Positions 8,234-16,104 of a DNA stretch of 43,379 nt are shown here, piece by piece. The notes under the pieces are model-generated. The model was not told the origin of the DNA, searched no databases, and saw only the letters and a program-made list of their open reading frames with translations. Numbering within the stretch: position 1 is the first letter of the stretch; every line of letters begins with the position of its first letter. This DNA is from Rothia terrae (GTDB taxonomy: Bacteria > Actinomycetota > Actinomycetes > Actinomycetales > Micrococcaceae), in assembly GCF_012396615.1 (NCBI RefSeq), contig NZ_JAAXPV010000018.1:1-43379 (forward strand), given 5' to 3'. Both the position numbers and the translations under genes were made by a program.

Positions 8234-9364
8234 GTGAGTGAAGCATTACAAGCACTTGAGAACCTGCCTATTCGCGACGACTTGCGTGGTCGCTCACCGT
8301 ATGGCGCGCCCATGATTGATGTTCCTATTACGCTAAACGTCAATGAGAATACGCACCCGATGCCCGATGAGGTGGTAGAAGCCATCGGTGCTGAAATCGG
8401 TAAAGTTGCCCACCGACTCAATCGTTACCCCGACCGTGAATTCGTTGAGTTGCGTCAAGAACTCGCAGAGTTTTTAGGGCACGGGCTCACAGCTGACAAT
8501 GTATGGGCTGCTAACGGCTCAAATGAAGTACTTCAGCAACTTTTCCAAGTTTTTGGCGGGCCAGGGCGAAGCGTCATGAGCTTTGTGCCCACCTATTCCA
8601 TGTACCCGCTTTTGGCTGATGGTACCAATACCGAATTTATCGCCGGAGAGCGTGCGGCGGACTTTACCCTCACCGCAGAGTCTGCGGTTGCTCAAGTTAT
8701 CAAGCATCGCCCTCATATTGTGGTGCTGTGTTCGCCGAACAATCCCACCGGCACCGCTCTGGAAAAAGAAGTTATCGAGCGGGTTTACTCAGCGGTCGAA
8801 GAACTGGATGGCATTCTCATCGTTGATGAAGCCTACGCCGAGTTTGCGCAAGATCCAGAGCAGACAGCTCTGACGCTGTTACCTGGACGCGATCGTTTGG
8901 TGGTTAGTCGCACCATGAGTAAAGCGTTTGCATTTGCTGGTGTGCGACTGGGCTATTTCGCGGCGCACCCTGCCATTGCGGATGCGGTTCGACTAGTTCG
9001 TTTGCCCTATCATCTGTCATCGGTCACACAGGCAACAGCTTTGGCGGCTTTGCGTCATCGTACGCAACTGTTAGCAAACGTTGAGGATATTAAGGATGCG
9101 AGAAACCGCATCGTGACTAGGCTCCGTGAGCTGGGACTTAAGCCTGCTGAATCTGATTCCAATTTTGTATTTTTCTCGGGGCTGCAGGATGAGAAGGAGG
9201 CCTGGGAGTATTTGCTGGCAGACGGTATTTTAGTTCGAGATAACGGTATTGCCGGGCACTTAAGAGTGACGGCAGGTACACAAGAAGAAACCACAGCTTT
9301 CTTGCAATCTTTGGAGAATTATTTGGTGAGCACCGGCGCTTACCTGCCTGCATCTGATCACTAG
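8234..9364 (+). CDS. hisC: Histidinol-phosphate aminotransferase
   Basis: A 376-residue PLP-dependent fold-type I aminotransferase that converts imidazole acetol phosphate and glutamate to histidinol phosphate in histidine synthesis. Visible features are NGSNEVLQ (about 94-101), SPNNPTG (167-173), VDEAYAEF (198-204) and the PLP lysine Lys230 in SRTMSKAF. The GTG start lacks a Shine-Dalgarno but sits six bases after a -10 element. It is the first gene of the his block; hisD, often its upstream neighbour in actinobacteria, is not here. Confidence 0.93.
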   Translation: MSEALQALENLPIRDDLRGRSPYGAPMIDVPITLNVNENTHPMPDEVVEAIGAEIGKVAHRLNRYPDREFVELRQELAEFLGHGLTADNVWAANGSNEVLQQLFQVFGGPGRSVMSFVPTYSMYPLLADGTNTEFIAGERAADFTLTAESAVAQVIKHRPHIVVLCSPNNPTGTALEKEVIERVYSAVEELDGILIVDEAYAEFAQDPEQTALTLLPGRDRLVVSRTMSKAFAFAGVRLGYFAAHPAIADAVRLVRLPYHLSSVTQATALAALRHRTQLLANVEDIKDARNRIVTRLRELGLKPAESDSNFVFFSGLQDEKEAWEYLLADGILVRDNGIAGHLRVTAGTQEETTAFLQSLENYLVSTGAYLPASDH

Positions 9365-9446
9365 AGCCGCCATACAGTTCTGTGAGAAAAACCGTTTCGC
9401 TTCATGCTCTGAAAATCTAGATCACCTCGTTAAGGACGCTAACCAC

Positions 9447-10070
9447 ATGACTCAATCTTCAACAGATTTTGGCTCTCGTACTGCCAAAATTGAACGTACT
9501 ACCAGTGAATCCAGTGTCAGCGTAGAGATCAACCTGAATGGCACCGGTGCATCGAACATCGATACCTCTGTGCCGTTTTACGATCACATGCTGACGGCCC
9601 TTTCCAAGCACTCTCTGATTGATATGAACATTAAGTGCACGGGTGATACTCACATTGATGTACACCATACGGTGGAGGACACCGCGATTGTTCTGGGCGA
9701 GGCTCTCAAGCAGGCTTTAGGTGATAAAAAGGGTATCCGCCGTTTTGGTCAGGCGACCGTTCCCCTTGATGAAGCTCTTGCTTCGGCTGTTGTGGATATC
9801 TCTGGGCGTCCGTATCTGGTGCATGGTGGTGAGCCTGAAGGGTTTGAGTTCCATCTAATCGGCGGTCATTTCACGGGATCGATGGTGCGCCATCTATTTG
9901 AAGCGTTCGCGTATCATGCGGGAATCTGCCTGCATATCAATGTGTTGGGCGGACGCGATCCGCACCATATTGCGGAGGCAGAATTCAAAGCATTGGCGCG
10001 TGCTCTGCGAGAAGCCGTAGAATCGGATCCCCGACATAATGATATTCCTTCGACTAAGGGTGCATTGTAA
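9447..10070 (+). CDS. hisB: Imidazoleglycerol-phosphate dehydratase
   Basis: A 207-residue monofunctional dehydratase that makes imidazole acetol phosphate from imidazole glycerol phosphate, the step before HisC. It carries the two manganese-binding histidine motifs, HHTVEDTA (73-80) and [12 protein letters not shown] (about 171-182), and the FYDHML segment near residue 44. There is no phosphatase domain, unlike the E. coli bifunctional HisB. An AAGGA lies upstream of the ATG. The 82-base gap after hisC contains no clear terminator. Confidence 0.96.
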   Translation: MTQSSTDFGSRTAKIERTTSESSVSVEINLNGTGASNIDTSVPFYDHMLTALSKHSLIDMNIKCTGDTHIDVHHTVEDTAIVLGEALKQALGDKKGIRRFGQATVPLDEALASAVVDISGRPYLVHGGEPEGFEFHLIGGHFTGSMVRHLFEAFAYHAGICLHINVLGGRDPHHIAEAEFKALARALREAVESDPRHNDIPSTKGAL

Positions 10071-10073
10071 ATA

Positions 10074-10754
10074 ATGACTAATACCAGTAAACCTACCGTT
10101 ACCGTTTTGGACTATGGCGCGGGCAACGTGCGTTCTGTGGTGCGTGCACTTGAAGCGGCTGGCGCTCGCGTTGTTTTATCGCGTAGAGAAAAAGATGTGC
10201 TGGGTGCTGATGGTTTGGTTGTTCCCGGTGTTGGAGCTTTTAAGGCTGTGATGGACGGTCTGAAAGAGGTCGATGCTCCGCGTATGATTGGACGCCGCGT
10301 GGCTGGCGGGCGTCCGGTGCTGGGCATCTGTGTTGGGCTACAGATTTTCTTTGATGAGGGCGTGGAACACGGTGTTAAAGCTGCCGGTATGGGGGAGTGG
10401 CCCGGTGTTGTTGAGCGACTGAAAGCAGATGTTGTTCCACATATGGGGTGGAACACTATTTCAGCTCCTGAAGGCTCGGTTCTCTTTCACGGGATTGAGA
10501 ATGAGCGTTTTTACTTTGTGCATTCTTATGCTGTTCAAGAATGGAACTTCGATCAGAACAACGAGTCGATGGTTCCTCCTCAAGTGACGTGGTCTGACCA
10601 CGGTGGTCCTTTTATTGCTGCGGTTGAAAATGGTCCGTTGAGTGCAACCCAGTTCCATCCTGAAAAGTCAGCGGAGGCTGGTTTGCAGCTGTTGCGCAAC
10701 TGGATTGGTTCTTTGCCTGTGACCGGTCGCCTGGACGAGAGTGAAGGAGAATAA
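10074..10754 (+). CDS. hisH: Imidazole glycerol phosphate synthase, glutaminase subunit
   Basis: A 226-residue class I glutamine amidotransferase that feeds ammonia to HisF in the fifth step of histidine synthesis. The triad is Cys86 in [10 protein letters not shown] with His195 and Glu197 in QFHPEKSA. The gene begins three bases after hisB and is followed with no gap by a small membrane-protein gene. Its partner hisF is not in the window. Confidence 0.96.
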   Translation: MTNTSKPTVTVLDYGAGNVRSVVRALEAAGARVVLSRREKDVLGADGLVVPGVGAFKAVMDGLKEVDAPRMIGRRVAGGRPVLGICVGLQIFFDEGVEHGVKAAGMGEWPGVVERLKADVVPHMGWNTISAPEGSVLFHGIENERFYFVHSYAVQEWNFDQNNESMVPPQVTWSDHGGPFIAAVENGPLSATQFHPEKSAEAGLQLLRNWIGSLPVTGRLDESEGE

Positions 10755-10922
10755 ATGGATCCCACAGTATCCGGTCTGATTTTGATGACTTTTGGAGCGT
10801 TCTTGGTGGGCGGTGGCTATTCCTTTCGCAAGCAGGGGCTGCCTCTTATCGCTCAGATTGTTTTGTTGATTCTTGGGTTAGCTGCTTTTGCCTACGGCGG
10901 TTACGTACTTTTCGCGTACTAA
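10755..10922 (+). CDS. 55-residue two-helix membrane protein in the his cluster
   Basis: This frame was found by reading the gap between hisH and priA. It starts at the base after the hisH stop, has GAAGGAG (10743-10749) at correct spacing and ends in TAA at 10920-10922. The protein begins MDPTVSGL and is nearly all hydrophobic: helix 1 about residues 5-22, a short positive turn (SFRKQG), helix 2 about 30-53. Exact abutment on both sides and the good ribosome binding site argue that it is real and co-translated. No function is known to me; a small membrane protein at this spot may recur in Micrococcaceae, which should be checked. Confidence 0.8.
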   Translation: MDPTVSGLILMTFGAFLVGGGYSFRKQGLPLIAQIVLLILGLAAFAYGGYVLFAY

Positions 10923-10955
10923 ATCAGGCAGCGAGTGAAGAGAGAAGGTTTTTCG

Positions 10956-11693
10956 ATGGCTAAAAAATATTTGGAGCTGTTGCCTGCAGTAGATGTTGCA
11001 AACGGTCAGGCAGTGCGTTTGGTTCAGGGCGAAGCTGGGTCTGAGACCGGTTATGGCGACCCCGTGGAGGCTGCCCTGGCTTGGCAGGAAGCCGGTGCCG
11101 AATGGCTGCACCTTGTCGATTTGGATGCGGCGTTTGGGCGCGGCGACAACATCGAAGTCTTGAAGGGCGTTGCTGAGAAGCTGGATATCAAGATTGAGAT
11201 GTCCGGTGGCATTCGTGATGACGAGTCGCTGGCTCGTGCGTTGAGCTTGAACCCCGCTCGCATCAATTTGGGTACCGCTGCTTTGGAAGATCCCGAGTGG
11301 ACGCGTCGTGTCATCGCTGAGCACGGCGACGTTATCGCTGTGGGGTTGGATGTTCGTGGAACCACGCTCGCGGCCCGCGGATGGACTAAAGAAGGCGGCG
11401 ACTTGTGGGAGGTACTTGATCGTCTTGAGGATGATGGGTGCGCTCGCTATGTCGTTACGGATGTTACGAAGGACGGCACGTTGCAGGGCCCAAATCTTGA
11501 TCTTCTGCGCGATGTTGCCCGCCGCACTGATAAGCCGGTTGTCGCATCCGGCGGTATTTCTCAATTAGATGATATTCGTGCTTTGCGTGAGCTGGTGGGC
11601 GAGGGCGTAGAAGGAGCCATTATGGGTAAGGCTCTGTACGCCGGTAAGTTCACCTTGGAGGAAGCTCTTGAGGTTGCGGGACGTCCTGAATAA
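10956..11693 (+). CDS. priA: Phosphoribosyl isomerase PriA (HisA/TrpF dual isomerase)
   Basis: A 245-residue (beta/alpha)8-barrel isomerase. Actinobacterial PriA performs the HisA reaction (ProFAR isomerisation) and usually also the TrpF reaction of tryptophan synthesis. The catalytic aspartates fit Asp13 (LPAVDVANG) and Asp169 (VVTDVTKDG), with phosphate-binding glycines at SGGIRDD and ASGGIS. The start was set at ATG 10956 because AGAGAAGG lies eight bases upstream; an in-frame GTG at 10935 would place that site inside the gene. Dual activity is inferred from the lineage. Confidence 0.9.
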   Translation: MAKKYLELLPAVDVANGQAVRLVQGEAGSETGYGDPVEAALAWQEAGAEWLHLVDLDAAFGRGDNIEVLKGVAEKLDIKIEMSGGIRDDESLARALSLNPARINLGTAALEDPEWTRRVIAEHGDVIAVGLDVRGTTLAARGWTKEGGDLWEVLDRLEDDGCARYVVTDVTKDGTLQGPNLDLLRDVARRTDKPVVASGGISQLDDIRALRELVGEGVEGAIMGKALYAGKFTLEEALEVAGRPE

Positions 11694-12568
11694 TGGCTGA
11701 GCACTCGCACGAACACCATAGCAAGCGTGAGCTTCCCGCTCATATTCAAGCTCAGTTGGCAAGTGCCGGTAGAGAAACTGATACCGGTGGTCAGCCGTGG
11801 TCTGGGCGAAACTTAGGGGAGGGCACGTCTCATACGCATCAGTATCCGACTGATACCGGTGAAACTGAACAGAAGCTTGCGCGTGTGCTTGAGATGTTTT
11901 CACACGGTGAAGCTGGAGAAGAAGATGTTGTTCAGGCTCTGCGGGGTACGCGCGTGTTTGCGCCGGTTGTTGCGCAACTTTCTCAGGCGCATATCACTGA
12001 TGAAGGTTTGGTTTCAGATAAGGAGTCGGACATGGCGTTGGTGAGCATCCAGGCTCCTGACGGGCGCAAGGCTCTTCCTCTTTTCACTGATGTTGATGCA
12101 CTGACACAGTGGCACCCTCAGGCTCGTCCTGTGGCGGCTGATATCCGCAAGACGTCTTTGAGTGCTGTGGAAGACGAGAATCAGCTGATGGTTGTAAATC
12201 CTGGTCAAGACGTGACTTTTGTGGTGCGTCGACCAGCTGTTTGGGCGCTGGCAAAGGATGAGCCGTGGGTTCCTTCCTATAAGGATGATGCGGTTGCTCA
12301 TGAGCTCACCCGCATCGGGGCTCAATTGCCTGCCGTGGTGGCGGTTCGCGCTTCGCGCGGTCAGGGAGTTAATACTGTCCATGCGTCCGGACGCGAGTTG
12401 GATGGTGGCGGCCACGGTCCAGAGCTCAAAATTACGCTGGTTTTGCGTCCTGCCCTGACGCGTGAGGAGCTCAACGCGACGGTGCAGGGTTTTCAGCAAC
12501 TTCTCGCTGCTTCAACGGTGGTCTCTGAAAAGGTCGACTCTGTGCATGTAGCCTTGGCTTCGGCTTAG
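11693..12568 (+). CDS. SseB-family protein of unknown function
   Basis: A 291-residue protein with a His-rich, disordered N-terminus (EHSHEHHSKRE) and an SseB N-terminal-type domain: LARVLEMFSHG near 63, VFAPVV, then MALVSIQAPDGRKALPLFT near 115 and a VVNPG segment near 168. The ATG overlaps the priA stop by one base, which ties it to the his operon. SseB-like proteins commonly accompany priA in Micrococcaceae, but their role is not established. It ends before a strong terminator. Confidence 0.75.
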   Translation: MAEHSHEHHSKRELPAHIQAQLASAGRETDTGGQPWSGRNLGEGTSHTHQYPTDTGETEQKLARVLEMFSHGEAGEEDVVQALRGTRVFAPVVAQLSQAHITDEGLVSDKESDMALVSIQAPDGRKALPLFTDVDALTQWHPQARPVAADIRKTSLSAVEDENQLMVVNPGQDVTFVVRRPAVWALAKDEPWVPSYKDDAVAHELTRIGAQLPAVVAVRASRGQGVNTVHASGRELDGGGHGPELKITLVLRPALTREELNATVQGFQQLLAASTVVSEKVDSVHVALASA

Positions 12569-12609
12569 CTGTAGCCTTAGCGAGTCTAAAACCTTCTCGG
12601 ATGACGCGT

Positions 12610-12653
12610 GAGGGCGGGTACTTCTTCACTGAAGTACCCGCCCTCATTTGTTT
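12610..12653 (+). terminator. Terminator of the his operon
   Basis: A perfect 15-bp stem (12610-12624 with 12631-12645) with a six-base loop is followed by ATTTGTTT. Confidence 0.88.
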
Positions 12654-12718
12654 GACAGCGTATCTAGCATCGGCCGCCGTCTTACCGTGCATTCCGTGGC
12701 GGATGCGTCAGCCACCTC

Positions 12719-13141
12719 TTAGTAAACGGGGCCGGTGAATTTTTCGCCCGGTCCCTGTCCGGGGGCGTCGGGAATCTGGGATGCTTCTTTGAATGCAAGC
12801 TGGAGGGTGCGTAGACCATCGCGCAAGGGGGCTGCGTGCTGTGATCCGATTTCGGGAGCTGCTGCGGTGACAAAACCTGCAAGTGCGGTGATGAGTTTGC
12901 GGGCTTCATCAAGGTCTTTGAGTTCCTGCGCATTTTCTTCAGCTGCTAGACCGCACTTGACTGCTGCAGCGCTCATCAGATGTACAGCGGCGGTTGTGAT
13001 GATCTCGACTGCAGGTACTTCGGCGATATCACGCATCTGTGCGTTTACTGCATCAATTTCTTCCTGCGAAGGGTCGTAACCGTTGGATGCTTCAGCGGAG
13101 GTCTCTTCAAAACGGAAGGTATTGTTTTCTTCGTTAGCCAT
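12719..13141 (-). CDS. DUF1844-family protein
   Basis: A 140-residue protein of the DUF1844 family. The core (about 40-115, VPAVEIITTAAVHLMSAAAV then KDLDEARKLITALAGF) is helical and typical of the family; the N-terminus is acidic and the C-terminus ends PGQGPGEKFTGPVY, rich in Gly and Pro. It is divergent from infC, a neighbourhood seen in many actinobacteria. Function is unknown; a translation-related role is only suggested by position. Confidence 0.8.
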   Translation of the reverse strand: MANEENNTFRFEETSAEASNGYDPSQEEIDAVNAQMRDIAEVPAVEIITTAAVHLMSAAAVKCGLAAEENAQELKDLDEARKLITALAGFVTAAAPEIGSQHAAPLRDGLRTLQLAFKEASQIPDAPGQGPGEKFTGPVY

Positions 13142-13236
13142 GTCATAAGAATCTCACATCTGTGAGGTGAGCTGAAATCTACCGTCCTAAACCGCAGGGA
13201 TATCGTCATATTCACACCGGAATATCGCGGTAAACC

Positions 13237-13265
13237 TTGTCTTAAAAATTATCCCCGTGTAAAGT
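13237..13265 (+). promoter_or_regulatory. Promoter of infC-rpmI-rplT
   Basis: TTGTCT (13237-13242), a 17-base spacer and TAAAGT (13260-13265) form a good sigma70-type promoter. Transcription would begin near 13272, giving a leader of about 200 bases before infC. Confidence 0.7.
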
Positions 13266-13271
13266 AGTGTC

Positions 13272-13474
13272 AAGTTTGCAAGCGGAAGTTCGCTTCCCAC
13301 CTGCGTCGGTCGTATGGCTGACAGGTATTACAGAGATAGGTCCTTTCGCGGATTATCATCTGTACTCAAAGGAGTATTTGAGCCTTCGCTTGCGTATGCA
13401 ACGAAGGCTTTTTTCGTTTGTATAACAATCTTAAAATTGAGGGTTTCACCCCCATCTAGTACAGGAGCTTTGTC
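13272..13474 (+). ncRNA. infC leader RNA with terminator/antiterminator arrangement
   Basis: The leader starts with GCAAGCGGAAG (13278-13288), which can pair with CTTCGCTTGC (13384-13393), the 5' arm of the internal terminator, with one bulged G. The same 5' element can instead fold locally as GGAAG-TTCG-CTTCC (13284-13297). A further small hairpin is CTCAAA/TTTGAG (13365-13370 with 13377-13382). The choice between folds could decide read-through into infC. Firmicute L20 leaders control this operon by attenuation; I do not recognise this one as a known family. Confidence 0.6.
13381..13414 (+). terminator. Internal terminator (attenuator) upstream of infC
   Basis: AGCCTTCG (13381-13388) pairs with CGAAGGCT (13402-13409), continued by TTGC/GCAA with one bulge and a GTAT loop, then six T. 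It lies between the infC promoter and the infC start, so it must be read through for expression. Confidence 0.85.
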
Positions 13475-14128
13475 ATTAGCGATCCCCGTATCAATGAAAG
13501 AATCCGTGTTCCGGAAGTACGACTTGTCGGACCGGGCGGCGAACAGGTAGGCATCGTTCGCGTTGAAGATGCACTGCGTCTGGCGCGCGAATCGGATCTT
13601 GACTTGGTTGAAGTTGCACCGAACGCTAAGCCGCCGGTGTGTAAACTCATGGACTTCGGTAAGTACAAGTACGAAGCTGCTGTCAAGGCACGTGAATCCC
13701 GCAAGAAGCAGGTTAACTCTGCTTTGAAGGAAATTCGTTTCCGCCTCAAGATTGACACCCATGACTATGAAACCAAGGTTGGGCACGCTCGTCGTTTCCT
13801 CAACGGCGGTGACAAAGTCAAGGCTATGATTCAGTTCCGTGGTCGTGAACAACAGCGCCCCGAGATGGGTGTGCGCCTGCTTGAGCGTATGGCTGCAGAT
13901 TTGGCCGAGGTTAGCACCATAGAGTCTAACCCCCGAGTTGACGGCCGTAACATGGTGATGGTTCTGGCACCGCTTCGCGGTAAGGCAGAAGCTCGCCGTG
14001 ACTCTAACAAGAACTCAGGCGGACGCAAGGGTCGTGAACGCGTCGACACCACCACTGCAACCCCTGTATCCAATTCTTTGGCAGATGCTATGCCCGAGGA
14101 ATTGAAGGCACAGGCTTCAGCAGAATAA
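13475..14128 (+). CDS. infC: Translation initiation factor IF-3, ATT start
   Basis: A 217-residue IF-3, which binds the 30S subunit, keeps it apart from 50S and checks the start codon. The start is ATT at 13475 with AGGAG at 13463-13467, spacing seven. Read from there the protein begins (M)[15 protein letters not shown], the expected IF-3 N-terminus; the next in-frame starts (TTG at 13604) would remove about 43 conserved residues. The N domain covers about 1-75 ([16 protein letters not shown]), the C domain 80-170 ([31 protein letters not shown]), and a charged tail follows. AUU starts are known in E. coli infC, where IF-3 represses its own translation. Confidence 0.95.
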   Translation: MSDPRINERIRVPEVRLVGPGGEQVGIVRVEDALRLARESDLDLVEVAPNAKPPVCKLMDFGKYKYEAAVKARESRKKQVNSALKEIRFRLKIDTHDYETKVGHARRFLNGGDKVKAMIQFRGREQQRPEMGVRLLERMAADLAEVSTIESNPRVDGRNMVMVLAPLRGKAEARRDSNKNSGGRKGRERVDTTTATPVSNSLADAMPEELKAQASAE

Positions 14129-14322
14129 AGAACTGAATGTCAATGCGTGACTGAACGGTGAACCCCACCGGGAAGCACACGCAGGCTGCTAGAGGCCACT
14201 CCATTGGATCTCGATAAGCCAAACCTTTCGAGGTGGCATTGTGCAAACAATTGCTACAGACACAAGTTTCTTGCGCTCGTTTTAGGCGGACGCAAGGCGA
14301 AACGTAAAGGAGAACGGCAGAC
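14129..14322 (+). promoter_or_regulatory. infC-rpmI intergenic RNA with structured elements
   Basis: This gap is long for a ribosomal-protein operon. It holds an irregular stem, GCCAC/GTGGC (14195-14199 with 14233-14237) stacked on CTCGA/TCGAG (14210-14214 with 14228-14232) with ten unpaired bases on one side. A CTTGCG/CGCAAG hairpin (14270-14275 with 14291-14296) comes just before the rpmI ribosome binding site. A repressor site for L20 or another ribosomal protein is possible. Confidence 0.4.
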
Positions 14323-14517
14323 ATGCCGAAGCAGAAGACCCACTCTGGTGCTAAGAAGCGCTTCAAGCTCACCGGTACTGGCAAGGTAAAGCGCCAGCAG
14401 GCAAACCGCCGCCACTACCTGGAGCACAAGTCCTCACGTCTGACCCGTCGTCTGGCATCTGACCAGATCGTAACCGGTGGTCAGGCTAAGGTCATCAAGA
14501 AGATGCTGAACAAGTAA
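14323..14517 (+). CDS. rpmI: 50S ribosomal protein L35
   Basis: A 64-residue L35 with the family start [20 protein letters not shown] and a strongly basic composition. AAAGGAGAA precedes the ATG. It follows infC and precedes rplT, the nearly universal order. Confidence 0.98.
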   Translation: MPKQKTHSGAKKRFKLTGTGKVKRQQANRRHYLEHKSSRLTRRLASDQIVTGGQAKVIKKMLNK

Positions 14518-14634
14518 GGTTCACCCTTCTTTTCACCGCTTGTGCCCTGTTGGGCTGATAGAACTTTTTAGAACTCGCTCCTGCTACCGGCGTTAGTTTT
14601 TGCTGGTAGGGGACATAAGACGAAGGAGACACAC

Positions 14635-15018
14635 GTGGCACGTGTGAAGCGCGCGGTTAACGCGCACAAGAAGCGTCGCGTCGTATTGGATCGCGCATCA
14701 GGTTACCGTGGCCAGCGTTCACGCCTTTACCGTAAGGCTAAGGAACAGGTCACTCACTCACTGGTATACAGCTACGATCACCGTCGCAAGAAGAAGGGCG
14801 ACTTCCGTCGTCTCTGGATTCAGCGCATCAACGCAGCTGCTCGCGCAGAGGGCCTGACCTATAACCGTTTCATCCAGGGTCTGAAGGCTGCTGAGGTTGA
14901 GGTTGACCGTCGTATGCTCGCTGAGCTCGCTGTTAACGATTCAGCTGCTTTCTCAGCTCTCGTTAAGATTGCTAAGGACAACCTGCCTGAGGACACCTCA
15001 GCTCCCAAGGCTGCGTAA
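14635..15018 (+). CDS. rplT: 50S ribosomal protein L20
   Basis: A 127-residue L20, an early 50S assembly protein and, in several bacteria, the autoregulator of infC-rpmI-rplT. It shows [14 protein letters not shown] at the N-terminus, the [13 protein letters not shown] segment and [14 protein letters not shown] near residue 62. The start is GTG at 14635 with GAAGGAG upstream. A short acidic tail ([10 protein letters not shown]) ends the protein. Confidence 0.98.
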   Translation: MARVKRAVNAHKKRRVVLDRASGYRGQRSRLYRKAKEQVTHSLVYSYDHRRKKKGDFRRLWIQRINAAARAEGLTYNRFIQGLKAAEVEVDRRMLAELAVNDSAAFSALVKIAKDNLPEDTSAPKAA

Positions 15019-15042
15019 GTTTTAGCTTTTAGCGTTTGAAAA

Positions 15043-15074
15043 TGCCGCTCACTGTCAGGTGGGCGGCAATTTTG
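15043..15074 (+). terminator. Terminator after rplT
   Basis: A 10-bp stem with one G-U pair (15043-15052 with 15059-15068) and a six-base loop is followed by ATTTTGCTCTT. Confidence 0.85.
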
Positions 15075-15148
15075 CTCTTAAAAAACTTCTCAGGCTGAGT
15101 CGAACAATCAGATATGATGAGGTAAACCACTCCTGATGAACAGGCACA

Positions 15149-15532
15149 ATGGAGCAAGCAACCAACGGGCAGAGAATAGACTGGCCAGAATATAAAAAGT
15201 TAAAAATTGCCATTATTGTTTGGGTTATCCTGCTTGCTATCGCTGCTCTGGCCTTTCACATCTGGCATTTTTCTACCCGGGGTGCGGTGGAAAGCAAGAA
15301 GTGTTCGGTGTATTTCGTTGAAACACGAGAAGAAGATAACTTCTGGACCGTTGATCTTTCCACCCTTGAGTGTGGGAAGCTCCATCTGCGGAAGCAGATA
15401 TCATCTGAGCAGGTTTCATTTTATGAATCGCTTGTAGGGCAAGAGATAGAAGTTGAGGTTTTCCCTCTTCAAAGAGAAGAAATTCCGGGGACGCCTTTTA
15501 AAGAAAATTCCGTGAAAAAGGTGGAACTGTGA
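15149..15532 (+). CDS. Unknown single-span membrane protein with a two-cysteine outer domain
   Basis: I do not recognise this 127-residue protein. A short polar N-terminus is followed by one transmembrane helix (about residues 20-42, IAIIVWVILLAIAALAFHIW) and a soluble, probably external domain. The domain has two cysteines 25 residues apart (KKCSVYF and LECGKLH), then a VGQEIEVEVFP strand near residue 100. A -10-like TATGAT lies at 15113-15118. Its stop overlaps the next start (GTGA), so the two are co-translated, and the next protein has a similar plan. Confidence 0.7.
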   Translation: MEQATNGQRIDWPEYKKLKIAIIVWVILLAIAALAFHIWHFSTRGAVESKKCSVYFVETREEDNFWTVDLSTLECGKLHLRKQISSEQVSFYESLVGQEIEVEVFPLQREEIPGTPFKENSVKKVEL

Positions 15533-16014
15533 AAATTTTATTTGAGCCTTTGGGTTTTCGCATTGTACCGGATGATTACGTTGAACCTGATGTCTCTCCT
15601 TTGATGCTCTATCTCTGGTCAGGCTTTGTTGCCATGGTATTTATCTGCGTGCCTACTGGCTATCTAGCTATCCAGCGTTATAGTGCTGAGCATACTGACA
15701 CCTACATAACCTGCACTCTCAAGGACGCTAGTGTTTCTGAACGTGCTGAGCGGGCTGAAAGAAATGAAGCTCGGGTGGTTTTTAAAACCGAAGGTTGCAC
15801 TACCTTTATCTATGAAGGATTCAACTTTGATCTTTGTCCTCGTGACTTAGAATCAAAGCTGAAATCATACAACGGTCAGCAGATTATGTTTCGGCAGAGC
15901 CCTTTCTACTGGTTGCCTACGCAGAGTCATGAGACTGATCAATTTGCGGTTGGTGATTTAGATTTTCGAACGTGGAACATTCACCAGTTACGGTCTAATA
16001 CGTGCTCGTCGTAG
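15529..16014 (+). CDS. Second unknown single-span membrane protein with a cysteine-containing outer domain
   Basis: A 161-residue protein of unknown function. After about 26 residues comes one transmembrane helix (MLYLWSGFVAMVFICVPTGYL, about 26-47), then an external domain with three cysteines (YITCTLKD, TEGCTTF, DLCPRD) and a YNGQQIMFRQSP strand placed like VGQEIEVEVFP in the preceding protein. A basic/acidic insert, SERAERAERNEAR, separates the first two cysteines. The GTG start overlaps the previous stop by four bases. The shared layout suggests an old duplication. Confidence 0.7.
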   Translation: MKILFEPLGFRIVPDDYVEPDVSPLMLYLWSGFVAMVFICVPTGYLAIQRYSAEHTDTYITCTLKDASVSERAERAERNEARVVFKTEGCTTFIYEGFNFDLCPRDLESKLKSYNGQQIMFRQSPFYWLPTQSHETDQFAVGDLDFRTWNIHQLRSNTCSS

Positions 16015-16104
16015 CCTTTATGAGCAGTTGATACTTGAGACTGCACGCCAAGCCTTTTTCCCGCTAGTCGTTGAGCGGTACAGCATTTTGGCATTCGTGA
16101 GACA

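Noticed and set aside
13314-13550. 78-codon frame in the infC leader (MADRYYRDR...)
   Set aside because: It has no ribosome binding site, crosses the terminator and overlaps infC out of frame. A leader-peptide role cannot be excluded, but the sequence does not support it.
13604-14128. Shorter IF-3 starting at TTG 13604
   Set aside because: It would delete about 43 conserved N-terminal residues and has no suitable ribosome binding site.
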